The notes beneath the pieces are model-generated. The model made no database searches. It was not told the origin of the DNA and was given only the letters and a program-made list of their open reading frames with translations. Shown piece after piece: positions 34,778-47,545 of a stretch of 64,000 nucleotides of DNA (position 1 is its first letter; each line of letters begins with the position of its first letter). The position numbers were made by a program, and so were the translations under genes. This stretch comes from Cacajao melanocephalus (Eukaryota; Chordata; Mammalia; Primates; Pitheciidae), in NCBI GenBank assembly GCA_963573385.1, contig CAUYLG010026709.1:1-64000 (forward strand), given 5' to 3'.

Positions 34778-35774
34778 GACGGTTTGCCCCATACACTGGG
34801 GTCCTTGCCAAAGAGCTCAATCCTATATTGTGAGAGTGCTCTCAGTCAATGCATTTTTGCTTGACATGGCTTATGTTTCAATCCACCTGGTGAAGCACCC
34901 TCAAAATCCAGCTTCAAATTTCCAGAATCTGGGGTCTGGTCCAGCATGCAAGGGACTGAGAAGTTACTACTCCATCTTGATCAAAGTAAAACCTGAACAA
35001 ACTGAAAAGTAAATAATCGTTAGATCCATCAGAAAAAGTGAAATCACAGGGCAAACTGCTCTTCCCCAAATTGAAGAGAGAGACAGCTGGAAACAGAGAA
35101 TTACAACTTGCCAGAGCTGAAACCCTTTTTTTTTTTTTTTTGAAGCAGCACCGACAAGGTAGGAAAACCTAAACTTTAATTGACAAATTGTTCCAGTAGA
35201 CAAGTCTAAGAGTTAAAAATTCCAGGAAGACCCAAACACAGAGATGTCTCCACACTTTTGAGACTTTTATCTTCAGGGGCTCTACCAAATCCTCACAGTG
35301 AATACCAGAGAAATATTCCCTCATAATTCCAACAGAGGGAGGGGAAAGGGAACCATTTAGAAAATACAGAAGAGCATTCTATTCTTAAGAAGATCTGTCC
35401 TCAGGAGACAATTTCCACCAGAGCCTAACCTGCTGTAGTTTTATCAGAGCCTAACCTATTTAGGAGAAAAGGAATACCCAGTTCCAGCTTCCTCTAGCCA
35501 TCTTATCATGTGTAAGACAAGGCGGGGCCTCTGAAACACTGGTGAATTTCACAGAGCACAGGCTCACCATAAAACTGAAACCTAATCACAGAGGTGTAGT
35601 ATGCTGTTGCTCCCCGCCACTTCACCTCTACATCCCTGAAGGCCTATTTACTGCAGTTCCTATTACCCAGTATGTCATATTTATCTTTCAACAAAAAATT
35701 ATAAGGTATATTCAATGGCAAAAATCACAGCCTGAAGAGACTTACCAAACATTAGAGCCAAAGTCAAATGTGGT

Positions 35775-36650
35775 GGGAATGTTAAAATTCTCAGACCAGA
35801 AATTTACAAAATAAACATGATTAATATGCTAAGGATTTTAAGGGAAGAGGAAGACAACATCTAAGAAAAGATGGATAATGTAAGCATAAAGGAGGAAATT
35901 CTAAGAAAGAATAAAAAACAAATGCTAGAGATCAAAAACACTGTAACAGAAATAAAGAATGGCTTTGACGGGCTCATTAGTATAATAAACACAGCTTGTA
36001 TAATAAACAAGAATCCTTGAGCTTGCAGATATGACAATAGAAACTCCCAAAACTGAAAAGCAAAGGAAAAAAAGACTGGAAATAAAAACAGAAAAGAATG
36101 TCCAAGAATTGTGATACAACTACAAAAAGTATATCTTGTGCGTAGTGAAAAAAAAAAAAAAACAGAAGAGGAAGAAAAGAGGAAAAGAAAGGAAGACATA
36201 TTTGAAGCAATAATATCTCAGAATTTTCCTAAATTTATGTCAGCCAAACTACAGACCCAGGAAGCTAAGAAAAAATCAAGAAGGAGAAATGTGCCCCCCC
36301 AAAAAAAAGCTGTACATAAACATATCATATTCAAACTTCAAAAAAAATTAAGGATAAATAAAAATTGTTGGAAAAAATAGAGGGAAGAAAACACCTTACC
36401 TGTGTAGGAGCAACGATAAAAATTATATCTAATTCCTTCAGAAACCAATCAAACAAAAACAAAGTGGAGTAAAATCATTAAAGTATCAAAAGAAAACAAA
36501 AAAAAAACCAACCTACAATTTTTTTACCCTGCAAAATTATCCATTGAGAGTACTGAAGAAATAAAGACTTTCTCATATAAACAAAAATTGGGAGAATTTA
36601 TTGCCAGCAACCCTGCCTTGCAAGAAATATTAAAAGAAGATTTTTAGAGA
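35775..36650 (+). pseudogene. Decayed L1 ORF1
   Basis: A Lys/Glu-rich coiled-coil region (nucleotides 'gagatcaaaaacactgtaac' and 'aataaagaatggctttgacg') precedes an RNA-binding-domain remnant. The open piece 36111-36380 contains EDIFEAIISQNFPKFMS and KHIIFKLQKKLR, matching the order of L1M ORF1p. Stops, frameshifts and an A15 run disrupt it. The C-terminal part ends near 'ttgcaagaaatattaaaaga'. Confidence 0.8.
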
Positions 36651-37156
36651 GGGGAAAAATAATATAGGTTGTAGAGTTAGATCTACATAAAGAAAAGAAA
36701 AGCATCAGAGAATGAATAAGTGAAGTTAAAATTTTAAAGAAAATTTTTTATTTGTCTTATTTCCACTTGGTCTACAGAAACAATTCATTCAAAATAATAA
36801 TAGCAACAATACACTTGGTCATGTATGCTTATGTATAGATGTGTATTGTTGTATGCTCATATACAAGAGAAAAAATTACAGCAATGATACAAGAGACAGA
36901 GAGGGAATTAGTGTATTATTTTGTTATTAAAAGGTGCTTGTACTACCTGTGAAATTGCCTACCATTATTTGAAAGTAGACTTGGCTTAGTTGTGAAAGTA
37001 TAATGTAAACTTTAGGGAAACCATTTTTTTAAAGAAGTATAATTTACATGCCAAAGAAAGAGAAAAATAGAATCCTCAAATGCTCTATTAAAATGAAGAA
37101 AGACAGAAAAAGAGTGAAAGACAGAGACAGCAACAAAGAACAATGGCAACAAATGC

Positions 37157-38190
37157 CCCACATAAATAGAGTCAACTAATCCTTGACAAAGGAGCAAAGG
37201 CAATGCACTGGAGCAAAGACAGTCTTCTGAACAAATTGTTCTGTAATAACTGAATATACACATGCAAAACATCAAGAGATAGACTTTACACATTCTCAAA
37301 AATTATCTCAAAACGGATCACAGACATGAATATAAAATGCAAAACTATAATAACTAGAATATAATATGGGGGAAAAAACCTAGATTATCTTAAATATGAC
37401 AATGACTCTTAGATAAAACACCAAAGGCACAATCAATGAAAGCATAACTGACAAGCTGAACTTCACGAAAATTTAAAACTCATACTCTATGAAAAACAAT
37501 TTCAAGAGAATGAGAAAACAAGCCACAAACTGGGAGAAAGTATTTGCAAAAGACACACTTATCTGATTAAAAAAAATACTACAGACATACAAAAAAATAA
37601 TAATAACAATTTAATTAAAAATGGGCAAAAGACCTGGACACTTCACTGAAGAGGACATCCAGATAGCAAGCAACCATACGAAAGACGTTCAACATCACAT
37701 GTCATCAGGGAATTGTAAATTAAAACAGCAGAGAAATACCACTGCAGACCTATCAGAAAGGTCAAAATAAAAGTCAATGACAACACCAAATGATGAGAAG
37801 GATGTAGAACAATAGGAACTGCCATTCATTGCTAGTGGAAATGAAAAACAATACAGCCACTTTGGAAAACAATCTTGCAGTTTTCTGTGAAGCCAAGCAT
37901 ACTCTTTCTATACACTCCAGCAATCTTATTACCTGGTATTTACCCAAATGAATTGAAAAACATGATCATGAATGTTTATACCAACTTAATTCATAATTGT
38001 CAAAACTTGGAAACCACCAAGATGCCCTTCAGTAGATGAGTGGATAAACTGTGGTACATCCAGATAATGAAGGAAAAAAAGAAAGAAAGAAATGAGCTAT
38101 CAAGCCACAAAAAGAACTGATAAGACTTTGTATGTCACCAAGTGCAAGAATCCAAACTTGTAAAGGCTACTCACTGTAACATTCCAAGTA
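37157..38190 (+). pseudogene. Decayed L1 ORF2 C-terminal third
   Basis: 'gtcaactaatccttgacaaa' opens it, followed by 'gacaagctgaacttcacgaa', 'aaacaagccacaaactggga', 'atgggcaaaagacctggaca' and 'gaggacatccagatagcaag', in the L1M ORF2 order. Later come 'agcaatcttattacctggta' and 'gtggataaactgtggtacat'. No open frame of useful length survives. Confidence 0.82.
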
Positions 38191-38257
38191 CATGGTATCC
38201 TGAAAAAGGCAAATTATGGAGACAGTAAAAAGGCAAGTGTTTGCCAGAGAAAGGGAG

Positions 38258-38631
38258 TGTACTAGTTGATTCTCATGCTGCTATGAAGAAATACCCAAGA
38301 CTGGGTAATTAATAAAGAAAAGAGATTTAATTGTTCCACATGGCTGAGGAAGCCTCAGGAGACTAATAATCATGGTGGAAGGGTAAACAAACATGTCCTT
38401 CTTCACATGATGACAGCAAGAAAAAGTGCTGAGCAAAACAGTTGAAAAAGCCACTTATAAAACCATCAGATCTTATGAGAACTCACTCACTCACTATCGT
38501 GAGAACAGCATGAGGGTAATCGGCCCCATGATTCAATTACCTGACACCTGGTTTCTCCCACAACACAGAGGGATTATGGGAACTACAATTCAAGATGACA
38601 TTTGGGTGAGACACAGCCAAATCATATTCCA
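38258..38631 (-). mobile_element. MaLR element, left LTR (3' LTR of antisense element)
   Basis: It starts TGTACTAGTTGATTCTCATG and ends near CATATTCCA. It contains 'aagactgggtaattaataaa', 'gatttaattgttccacatgg' and 'caattcaagatgacatttgg', matching antisense THE1/MST LTR. Confidence 0.9.
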
Positions 38632-40178
38632 TCCTTGTTCTTTCCCAAATCTCATGTCCTCACATTTCAAAACACAATCATACCCTTCCAACAGTCTCCC
38701 AAAATCTTATCTTATTCCAGCATTAACTCTAAAGTCCAATGTCTCATCTGAGACAAGGCAAGTCTCTTCCACCTATGAGGTTGTAAAATAAAAAGCAAGT
38801 TAGTTACTTCCTAAATACAGTGGCGGTATAGGCATTGGGTAAATACACCTACTCTAAATGAAAGAAATTGGCCAAAATGTAGGGGTTACAGGCCCTATGC
38901 AAGTCTAAAAACCAGGAGGGTGGTCAAATTTTAAAGCTCCTAAATGATCTCCTTTGACTCCAGATCTCACATTCAAGTCATGCTGCCCATGGCCTTGGCA
39001 GCTCCACCCCTGTGGCTTTGCATGGTACAGCATCCCTCCTTGCTGCCTTCATGGGCTGGCATTTAGTGTCTGTGGCTCTCCCAGGCACACAGTGCAAGCC
39101 ATCAACAGATCTACCATTCTGAGATTTGGAGGATGTGGCCTTCCTCCCACAGCTCCACTAGGCAGTGTCCCAGTGGGGACCCCATATTTTCCTTCCACGC
39201 TACCCTAGTGGAGATTCTCTGTGAGGGCTCCACTCCTGTCACAAACTTCTGCCTGGATATCTAGGTGTTTCTGTACATTCTCTGAAATCTAGGGAGAGGT
39301 TCCCAAATTTCAATTCTTGGCTTCTTGTACCTGCAGGCTCAATGTCACATGGAAGCTGCCAAGACTTGGGGCTTTCACCCTCTAAAGCCATGGCCCAATC
39401 TGTACCTTGGCTCCTTTTAACCATGGCAGGAATGCAGGACACCAATTCCCAAGACTGCACAAAACAGCAAGGCCCTGGAACTGGCCCAGGAAACCATATT
39501 TCCTTCCAGGCCTCCAGGCCTGTGATGGGAACGGTGGCTATGAAGACCTCTTACATGCCCTGGAGACATTTTCCCTATTGTCTTGGTGATTAACATTTGT
39601 CCCCTCATTACTTACACAATTCTGCAGCTAGCTTGAATTTATGCTCAGAAAATGGGTTCTACGTTTTTATCACATTGTCAGGCTGCAAATTTTCCAAACT
39701 TTTATGTACTTCCTTTTCAAACATAAGTTCCAATTTCAAACCATATCTTTGTGAATACACAAAACTGAATGCTTTTAAGAGCACCCAAGTAATATCTTGC
39801 TTTGCTCTTTAGGAATTTCTTCTACCAGATACCCTAAATTATTTCTCTCAAGTTCAAAGTTCCACTGATCTCTAGGGCAGAGGCAAAATGCCACCAGCCT
39901 CTTTCTGAAACATAACAAGAGTCACCTTTCGCAGCAAGTTTCTCATCTCCATCTGAGACCACCTCAGCCTGGATTTCATTGTCCATATCACAATCAGCAT
40001 TTTTGTCAAAGCCATTTCACAAGTCTCTGAGGAAATTCCAAACTTTCCCACATCTTCCTGTCTCCTTCTGAGCCTTCCAAACTGTTCCAACCTCTGCCCA
40101 TGACCCAGTTCCAAAGTTGCTTTCACATATTCAGGTATGTTTATAGCAGTGCCTCACTCTCTGTGGTACAAATTTACT
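38632..40178 (-). mobile_element. MaLR internal region
   Basis: Antisense THE1/MST-type internal sequence: 'cccaaatctcatgtcctcac', 'gtctcatctgagacaaggca', 'ttaagttagttacttcc'-like motifs and 'aaatacacctactctaaatg' near the left, then 'tttctcatctccatctgaga' near the right. MaLR internals encode no intact retroviral proteins, and the frames here (for example 38954-39208, 39342-39593) are not genes. Confidence 0.85.
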
Positions 40179-40548
40179 TATATTACTACATTCTCACACT
40201 GCCATGAAGAAATACCTGAGACTGGGTAATTTATAAAGGAAAGAGGTTTAATTGACTCACAGTTCTGCAGGGCTGGGGAAGCCTCAGGAAACTTACAATC
40301 ATGGCAGAAGAGGAAGCAAACATGTCCTTCTTCACATGGCAGCAGGAAGAAGAAGTGCCAAGCCAAAGGGGGAAAAGCCCTTTATAAAACCATCAGATAT
40401 TCTGAGAACTCACTGTCACAAGAACAGCATGAAGGTAAATACCCCTGTGATTAAAGACCCCCTGCCAGTTCCCTTCCACAACATATGGGGATTATGGTAA
40501 CTATAATTTAAGATGGTATTTGGGTGGGGATACAGCCAAACCGTATCA
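40179..40548 (-). mobile_element. MaLR element, right LTR (5' LTR of antisense element)
   Basis: 'cctgagactgggtaatttat', 'gaggtttaattgactcacag', 'aacttacaatcatggcagaa' and an end at CCGTATCA match the left LTR in orientation and length (370 against 374 bases). Flanking 5-mers GGGAG (38253-38257) and GAGAG (40549-40553) are the likely target duplication in L1M sequence. Confidence 0.9.
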
Positions 40549-40895
40549 GAGAGGTAGTTGGAAGAATAGGCAGAGCAAAGATAATTTTTAGGGCAGTGAC
40601 ATTATTCTGTATGACAATATAATAGTGAATACATGCCATTATACATTTGTAAAATCCTACAGGACATAGTGAACCCTAATGTAAACTATGGGCTTTGAGT
40701 GATATTGTGTCAATGTGTGTTCATCAATGGTAATCAATGCACCACTCTCATAGGGGATATTGATAGTAAGGGTCTGTGCATGAGTAAGGGCAGAAGGTGT
40801 ATAGGTACTATCTGTATTTTCCATTCCATTTTTCTATAAATTCAAAACTGCTCCAAATCACAATATTTATTAATTTTAAAAAGGCAAAAAAATTC
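40549..40895 (+). mobile_element. L1M 3' UTR, continuation after MaLR insertion
   Basis: 'gaataggcagagcaaagata', 'tttttagggcagtgacatta', 'cattatacatttgtaaaatc', 'gaaccctaatgtaaactatg' and 'ctataaattcaaaactgctc' run in L1M 3' UTR order and directly continue the part ending at 38257. Confidence 0.88.
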
Positions 40896-42023
40896 AATTC
40901 TAGGGACATTCCTCTGGCATATGTCTGTGCCTGCTAGACAGTTCTTTCAGCTTTTTTAAGGCATGATCTCTTTAATCCTATCAAGCCCAGCCACATTTTG
41001 CTTGGGTTGTACTCTAGTTATTGATCAATCATCCAAAAGAAGAGATGGGAAGCTGAAGGCGACCCTTACTTGCTTTGTTGGGAAAAGTTCTCTGCAGTTT
41101 CTTTTTCCACAGGGGAAGCGCTAGCTCTTAGGGTTAGGTAGATGCACTAACTAGGCTCTGATGGTCCACTGGAGTCTATAAAGCTGAAATCTTTTGGAGA
41201 ATCTATGCAGATATTTCCATTCCAAATTACAGATTCCCAGGTTTTCCCGACAAGGTCCTCTATTTTAGCATCACACATCTTTGACTGAGAATTTAAATGT
41301 CACTAGTACTCTCCACTCTGACAATTCAATCCTGTGCTTGCACCACAGCTGCATATGCTCTTGCAATGTAGAAGAAGAGAACTTCTTTTTATGCTACAGC
41401 AAGGCCCTCTGACTCTCACACTTAGTCTTTAACTGGCTGTTGACAGTTTCTTATCCTTCCATAGGCATCCAGGACTTAGTAACAACCCACAACTCCTTTG
41501 TTTTTGCATTTTTTAGCTAAATCCCTTTCCAATATATGCATCATTGCACACACAAGGGTTTGCCCCTTCACATCACCACAAAGGACACATTTAGCAATTG
41601 CTAAATCTGTCTGTGCTGGGGACTATCCCTGAGGCACATACCCTTCAGAACAAATATCTCTTTGCCAGCTAAGCAGTGAGTAATGTAGCCCCAAATCTCC
41701 ATCTCACTGCCTCCCTTCTCAAACCACTTTTAGTACCAACGTTGCAGGTTCTGCAAGAAGAGACACCAAGACGCCAAGTCAGAATTAGATAGATAAGAAA
41801 TTTTTGCTGGGAAAATGTCTCCTAGGAATAATGGGAAGATGGAGCAGGATTATACAGAGGGAGACTTCAGTCAGGGATGTAAGTATGGCACCTACGTTTG
41901 GAGAGAATGAAGGAGGGAGGACTTCAGTCTGTCAATAAAAGCAGCTCATCCAGGCTGATGGAAAGTCTTAGGATGAAGATTGCCTAGAAGGGGTCTCATA
42001 TTGGGCAGGAATGGCTTGACTCC
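40896..42023. other. Unassigned sequence
   Basis: About 1.1 kb with no confident family. Its texture could fit an old antisense ERV internal region (for example the 41660-41790 stretch), but I cannot name one and see no coding remnant. Confidence 0.35.
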
Positions 42024-42428
42024 TGTATTCGTCTGTTGTGTGTTATTATAAGAGAATATCAGAGTAACAGTAGTTTATAATGAACAGATACTTATTTGGC
42101 TCATGATTCTGAAGGCTGAGATATCCATGATTGAGAGGCTAGCATCTTATGAGGGCCTTCCTGCACCATGATACCGTGGTGGATGAGTGAAAGAGAGGGA
42201 AGGCAGCCATACATGAGTGAGAGAGAGGGAAGGTGGCCAAACTCCTCCTTCTATTAGGAATCCCCTCCTGCTATAACTAACCCACTCCTGCAAAAACAGC
42301 ATAATCCATTCATGAAAGCAAAGCCCACATGACCTAATAACATCTTAAAGGTCTCATCTCTCAGGACTGTTGAATTAGGGATTAAGTTTCCAACACATTA
42401 ACTTTGGGTGACACATTCAAACATAGCA
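42024..42428 (-). mobile_element. MaLR (MST/MLT1-like) LTR, antisense
   Basis: It starts TGTATTCGTCTG and ends AACATAGCA. Segments 'gagggccttcctgcaccatg', 'aactaacccactcctgcaaa' and 'attaagtttccaacacatta' belong to this LTR type. A GAGAGAGGGAAGG segment is duplicated internally (42191-42202 and 42220-42233). Confidence 0.8.
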
Positions 42429-43319
42429 ACTTTAGCACCTGGCCATGCGTGGTCATCAGCTAGAAGCTGACCAGTGTATACACCACATGACTTGGATGGA
42501 TTTCTATTGTTTTATATTTTTTTAAGTGATGGTCTCACTCTGTCACAGGGAGAACTGAGCAATATACTCCCCACACTTGCAAGATAGCAACACACTTTCA
42601 ATTTAATTTGAACTTGTAATCTCCCTTGACACAATTTGTTTCCCCTTTTTCTCTTTAGCCTCTCCCACTTTTTACACACTGTTCCTAGGCTGGTAAATGA
42701 AAGTAACATCCTGTTGACCTGCAGACAACAAGCATGTGCCGTATTTTAGCTTTGCAAAAAAATTTTGGGATCGCGTGTGCAGTGGGTATATTTGTCTGTC
42801 TGATCATAATCTGTACACAAAGTTTATGCACACAAACAGGCACATATTTAACTCTTGGGAACACTGTGAATACAGAGAAATCTTCTGGTGTGTAGTTGCA
42901 GTAAGATCTCATGACCTTCAGATCCAATGACCAGTGGGTGATTATCAGACTCACAGTCATTATAGGTCTTGGGATTTGGAGTTTTCTAAGCACTTTTGAA
43001 GAGATATCTAATTATCACACATTTTTGTCCATTAACACTATGTAACCATAAAGGGGACAAGTGGAAAGCAAGACAACTTCTCAAGATGACCTTTTGCACT
43101 AGTTAGTAAATCCTCACAGCTCATAAGATCCATTTTTCATCTTGCTTTCCAACCAGTCAGATAGGGTAGCACGGTCTTTCTTACAGATTGAGTAACATTA
43201 AGTGGTTCCTGGTAAAACCTGTCTGGGAAACAAAATTCAAACAGGTGTCTCTTCTTCAGGACACACTAAAATATTTTATTTGCTGCTTTAATAAATATTG
43301 TGACATTCAGACTAATGCC
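42429..43319. other. Unassigned sequence with a possible 40-base Alu scrap
   Basis: 42508-42547 ('tttttttaagtgatggtctc' and ACTCTGTCAC) resembles the antisense start of an Alu, but it stops after 40 bases. The rest, including frames 42685-42993 (-) and 42736-42930 (+), has no recognisable feature. Confidence 0.4.
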
Positions 43320-43425
43320 AAAGGAGTTTTGTATCTGCTACTGATTAGCTGCGTAACAGTCTTTCTCCCTTCCCGCATTCTCATCTGTGTGATAAGAAGA
43401 CTCTTGCCAATCCACTTGCTGGAGC
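43320..43425 (+). mobile_element. MIR relic, weak
   Basis: 'ctactgattagctgcgtaac' and 'cgcattctcatctgtgtgat' then AAGAAG resemble sense MIR (cttactagctgtgtgacc ... tttcctcatctgtaaaat). Confidence 0.5.
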
Positions 43426-45097
43426 TCCTACATTGGCAGAGAAGGGTGGCACCTGTGTCCATAGTAAGTGTTAGGAGGGCAGGAAGCCTCAGCAGGTGAG
43501 GGTGTGGGAGCAAATGAGAGCAGTTAGAGTCGGCTGGTCTGTATTAGTCCTTTGACATTATATCTGTTCAGCAAGGAAAGAAGTATAGAAATTAAAAGAA
43601 GATGCTTAGAAACAGATCATTGAATAATGCTGGGACATTCAAGTATGAGTGAGAGGACATAGGATTATTCTCATTTTTATTGTATTTTGTAAAAACAAAC
43701 TGGGGGGAAGTGAATCAAAACTAGTTCTTCCCCATGAACAGATTAAGAGGGACTACTCTGTAGGAAAACAAACCTTCTAATCATAATAGAATTTTAAATA
43801 TCAGATAACTACAAAATGGGTTTTGTTTTCAATATTTACAATCCCTTACTTTGAAAAGCTTCACTGCACTTTGGCTACGTGGATATGGCTGTCGTGCCAC
43901 AGATACTATGTAACGGCCTTGTATATGGCAGGTGAGCTCACTGCTTATGTAGGTAGAATAAAAGCAGAGCCAGGTGAGGCGGGAAGGTGTTAGCCAACCA
44001 GTGACTTGCCTTCCTGCTCCTTCTTTTGTGAGACTCAATTTTACTTAGCTTTCCCCAATTCTGAGTGAAGATCTTCTTCCCATGTTCACAGCTTTCCATA
44101 CCATTTTTCTTAGAGGACTCCATCCTGGGTGACCCCCACTTAACAAGCCATAGTTTTGTCCCATTATTGTTACTTTTATTTGTTTGATAAGAGAGAATTT
44201 GTACTGAATCAACACTTGATGCAAATCTCACCTGCAGTGGTTCCAAGGAAAATAATGAGAGAATTAGTGACTATTACAATTCAGTAAAGAGAAAAGACAT
44301 GATTTCAGAAGAAGAAGAAGAAACTAGATACTGGTAATAAAAATTAGGTTAGATCCAGAGTGAATATGCAAGAAAGTAGACAAGTTCAGCAGAAAATGGG
44401 TAAGAGAAAACTTTCAGGAAAAAAGGCTGGAGGCATTCACAAGAGGAGTTTACCCGGGAAACAGGCAGTATCTGGCCCGGAAGATGGTCTCTGCACTAGT
44501 CTGTGTATAAATCCACTTCTTAAGGAAACATTCTTTACAGCTAACATCTGGCAAGAATGTTATAAATCCCTGTTTTTCCATTTTGGTGGAGTTTAGGCAA
44601 CAGTTCCAGGGTTCTTATCTCCTGATCCTCATTTTATTTGTCTGTATAAGGGCTGTTATTGCCAATCTAATGGAGTTTTGACTATAAAGCAGTCTGAGGA
44701 ATAATTATCCCTGATATGAGTATAATGTAGGCTGCTTAATGTTTTTAAGATGGAGAGTACCCAGTTTCACATGATAGATTATACAGACACTGCAGATTTT
44801 ATGTTCTGAAATGGCCTTAGCATCCATTAGCCCACACCAGAGGTACACACAAAGTAAAACAACAAAAAAAGGCAAAATGCCAAGGGAAGAAGATGCAAAT
44901 CTACACAGAATAAATCTACTGCCGTCAGAAGCTCAGATAGACTCTGCCAAGAAAGATAGCAAGTCTTGACTCTATGCACACAACAGAAAGTTTCAGGCAA
45001 GAATTTTCTGTACATATCAGTGGGTCTGTATAAATGCTGAGAAAGAATAGAGGAAAAATAACTCTTTTAAAACCAGTGTAAAGTTTCTGATTCTTCA
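43426..45097. other. Unassigned sequence, no gene seen
   Basis: About 1.7 kb. There is a GAA trinucleotide patch near 44305-44321. Frames at 43829-44246 (-) and 44360-44596 (+) have no motif. Confidence 0.4.
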
Positions 45098-45246
45098 TCA
45101 CTCATCTACCCATTATCCATCCACCCACTTGTTGTTCATTCACCCATTCATCCATCCATCTGGCTGTCCATCCATTCATCTACTCACCATCCACCATCCA
45201 CCCTCCCACCCAGCAACCTAGCCGTCCATCCATCCATCCATCCAAA
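45098..45246. repeat. Degenerate (ATCC)n tetranucleotide tract
   Basis: About 150 bases of CATCCATCC-type repeats with many substitutions. The purest part is 45225-45243. Confidence 0.92.
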
Positions 45247-45332
45247 CACTGTCTACCATATGTCTTTTTCAAAGTTGTCTTTCTTACCATTCTGATACGT
45301 GTTTATCTTATGTTACTCCTAAATAGTAAGAG

Positions 45333-45635
<303 letters not shown>

Positions 45636-47359
45636 GTAGGACAGGAGACCATGCAAAAGATAGTTAAATTATTTTAATAAACACATCTAACTTCTAATAT
45701 GAGACCTCTTTCCCTCCTCCCCAGTGAGCAGAACTTAATCTTAATTAATTAAGAATAAAAAAAAAGCATTTTAGAATGTTCTTAGTTAAGTTTGGGATTC
45801 CCATCTCTCATTATGTCTCTGTCTCTGGACTGGTTCTCTTAACCTTCAGGTCACTAAGCCATGCCAATCATATGACCATGAGAGCATGTGGTCTTTGCTC
45901 ATTGTCATCTATCCACTCTGGCATCTGCTGACCTCGTCCACATCTCTCCTGGTCCCCAGTTGTTTGTTCATAGAGGTCTTTCTATATCTACCTTTTTGAT
46001 CCTTAGGGCACTCAGCCAACTTGCTCTTATCCCTAACTTCTGCTCCTTTCCATGAACACGGGACACTTGAGCATGCTCTCCTCCAGCACTCCAAGTCTGG
46101 GGAAATTCAAGAGCCCAGCTCAGTCCCTCTTTTTTTCCACATGCCACTCCACATTACTGATTATGCATACCACTCACTGGCTCTGCAAGAAACTTTTGCC
46201 TGGTTTCTGGCCAGCTCTCACCATCTTTTGGTTGCTTGCAATAATGAACCACATGACCTTTGGTCATTAGATCCTCAAATATGTCTCTATATTTTATATT
46301 TTTTAGTTCTCTCACTGTGCCCCTCCCATAAGCCAAAAAGTAGGTGAGAAATTGGAGCCTGTGTCTCATTGTGGGACATTGAGAGCCTAGGTCTCTCAAC
46401 ACCCATGTCTAAACTGTTGCTTCGCTATATAGTTTCTATCTCCCCATTCTGTCTATGGGAACTTTATGGACTTTAGGGGGAGAAAAATAACTCTTTTTCA
46501 TCACTGTTCTTCTTTTTTTTTTTTTTGCGACCTATTGGTTACAGTATCTTTCATGTTCTGATTCTTTAAATATTTATGCTATTATGAAATAAAACCTTGA
46601 CTTTCAAGACTATTTATGCCATGAGTTTCAAAAGATTATTTGGAAAAGCAAAAATTGAATATTAACTTGTGTGTACAGGTGTGTTTGTTTCCACTAAAAC
46701 AACCCCTTTACCTGAGACATAGAAGTCCAGGAATGTAATAAATAACCTTTTATAGAGAGTAAAACATTCAATTATTATAGTTGGCCTAAAAGCAGCCATC
46801 AATTAAGAAAGCATTTAAGCTCATCACCCAAATACTCTTAATTTCAGCCATTACACTGAACTCCTAAAACACATTGGGGTGGGGTGAGGAACCTTTATTA
46901 AGGTGTCAACTTATCATCCTACCACATGTCCCAGGCATGTGACAACCTGGAGTCCTGCTTCACCTCCTGCAGCCACCCTCCACCTGTGCTCTGTGTTCTG
47001 CTTTAATAACTCTCAGATTCACTTAAACCTGACATATTGCCCTAAGAGTCTATGGCTTTGAACAAACCCTTGCTTTGTTGTAAACACCTTTCCGGTATGG
47101 AAAACAACTATGCCTTCTCCTAAACCCAATTCAAGAGTTTGTTTCTTCCAAATCTTCCATGAAATTCCTAAACTAAATGGGACATTTTCTTACCAGCAAA
47201 TTGTCTATTTGACACTTACATTTCCAGTATTTAATATAGTACGTGGCACAGAGAAACTCGGAAATTAGCAGAAGGGAGTTTCTAAGTAAGAAAGAAAGAA
47301 TGACGAGAAGGAAATAGAAAGTTTCATTCCATACCCAAGTGAGCAAAGTGTTACAAATA
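45636..47359. other. Unassigned sequence with T15 run
   Basis: About 1.7 kb. A T run lies at 46512-46526. Overlapping frames at 46021-46402 on both strands have no recognised protein. Confidence 0.4.
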
Positions 47360-47545
47360 ATAAAAGCTAACATTTGCCTGTTGCCTACTTTGTATTTGTC
47401 ACTATGCTACATACTTCATTAAGATTATTTCATTGGACATGACAACTTTATGCCCCCATTTTTTGCATATGAAGACTCTAAGCTACAGATAAGTTAAGCA
47501 ACTTATGTAACATTTTTGATGCTCTACTGAAAGGCTAGGAAAAAA
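47360..47545 (-). mobile_element. MIR relic
   Basis: 'ttgcctgttgcctactttgt', 'catacttcattaagattatt', 'gcatatgaagactctaagct' and 'agataagttaagcaacttat' follow the antisense MIR layout. Confidence 0.7.

Larger units (their letters stand above)
35015..38257 (+). mobile_element. Old L1M LINE with internal ORF2 deletion
   Basis: 5' UTR-like sequence with an internal T16 run (35127-35142) leads to ORF1 (about 35775-36650). A linker then jumps near 37155 to the last third of ORF2 (gtcaactaatccttgacaaa onward). Missing ORF2 sequence includes endonuclease and reverse transcriptase. ORF2 tail and 3' UTR continue to 38257, where a MaLR element interrupts, and resume at 40549. Decay is heavy, consistent with an L1M/HAL1-related age class. 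The left boundary is uncertain. Confidence 0.8.

Noticed and set aside
38258..40548. Coding capacity in the MaLR element
   Set aside because: MaLR internal regions are non-coding remnants. The frames here are short and unrelated to retroviral proteins.
42508..42547. Separate Alu insertion
   Set aside because: Only 40 bases resemble an Alu end, with no body or target duplication. Too short to call as an element.
42685..42993. 102-codon antisense open frame in unique DNA
   Set aside because: No motif, no signal peptide or domain recognised, and AT-rich background makes such frames expected.
45098..45246. CRISPR-like repeat array
   Set aside because: The units are 4-base ATCC repeats without spacers, a simple tetranucleotide tract in primate DNA.
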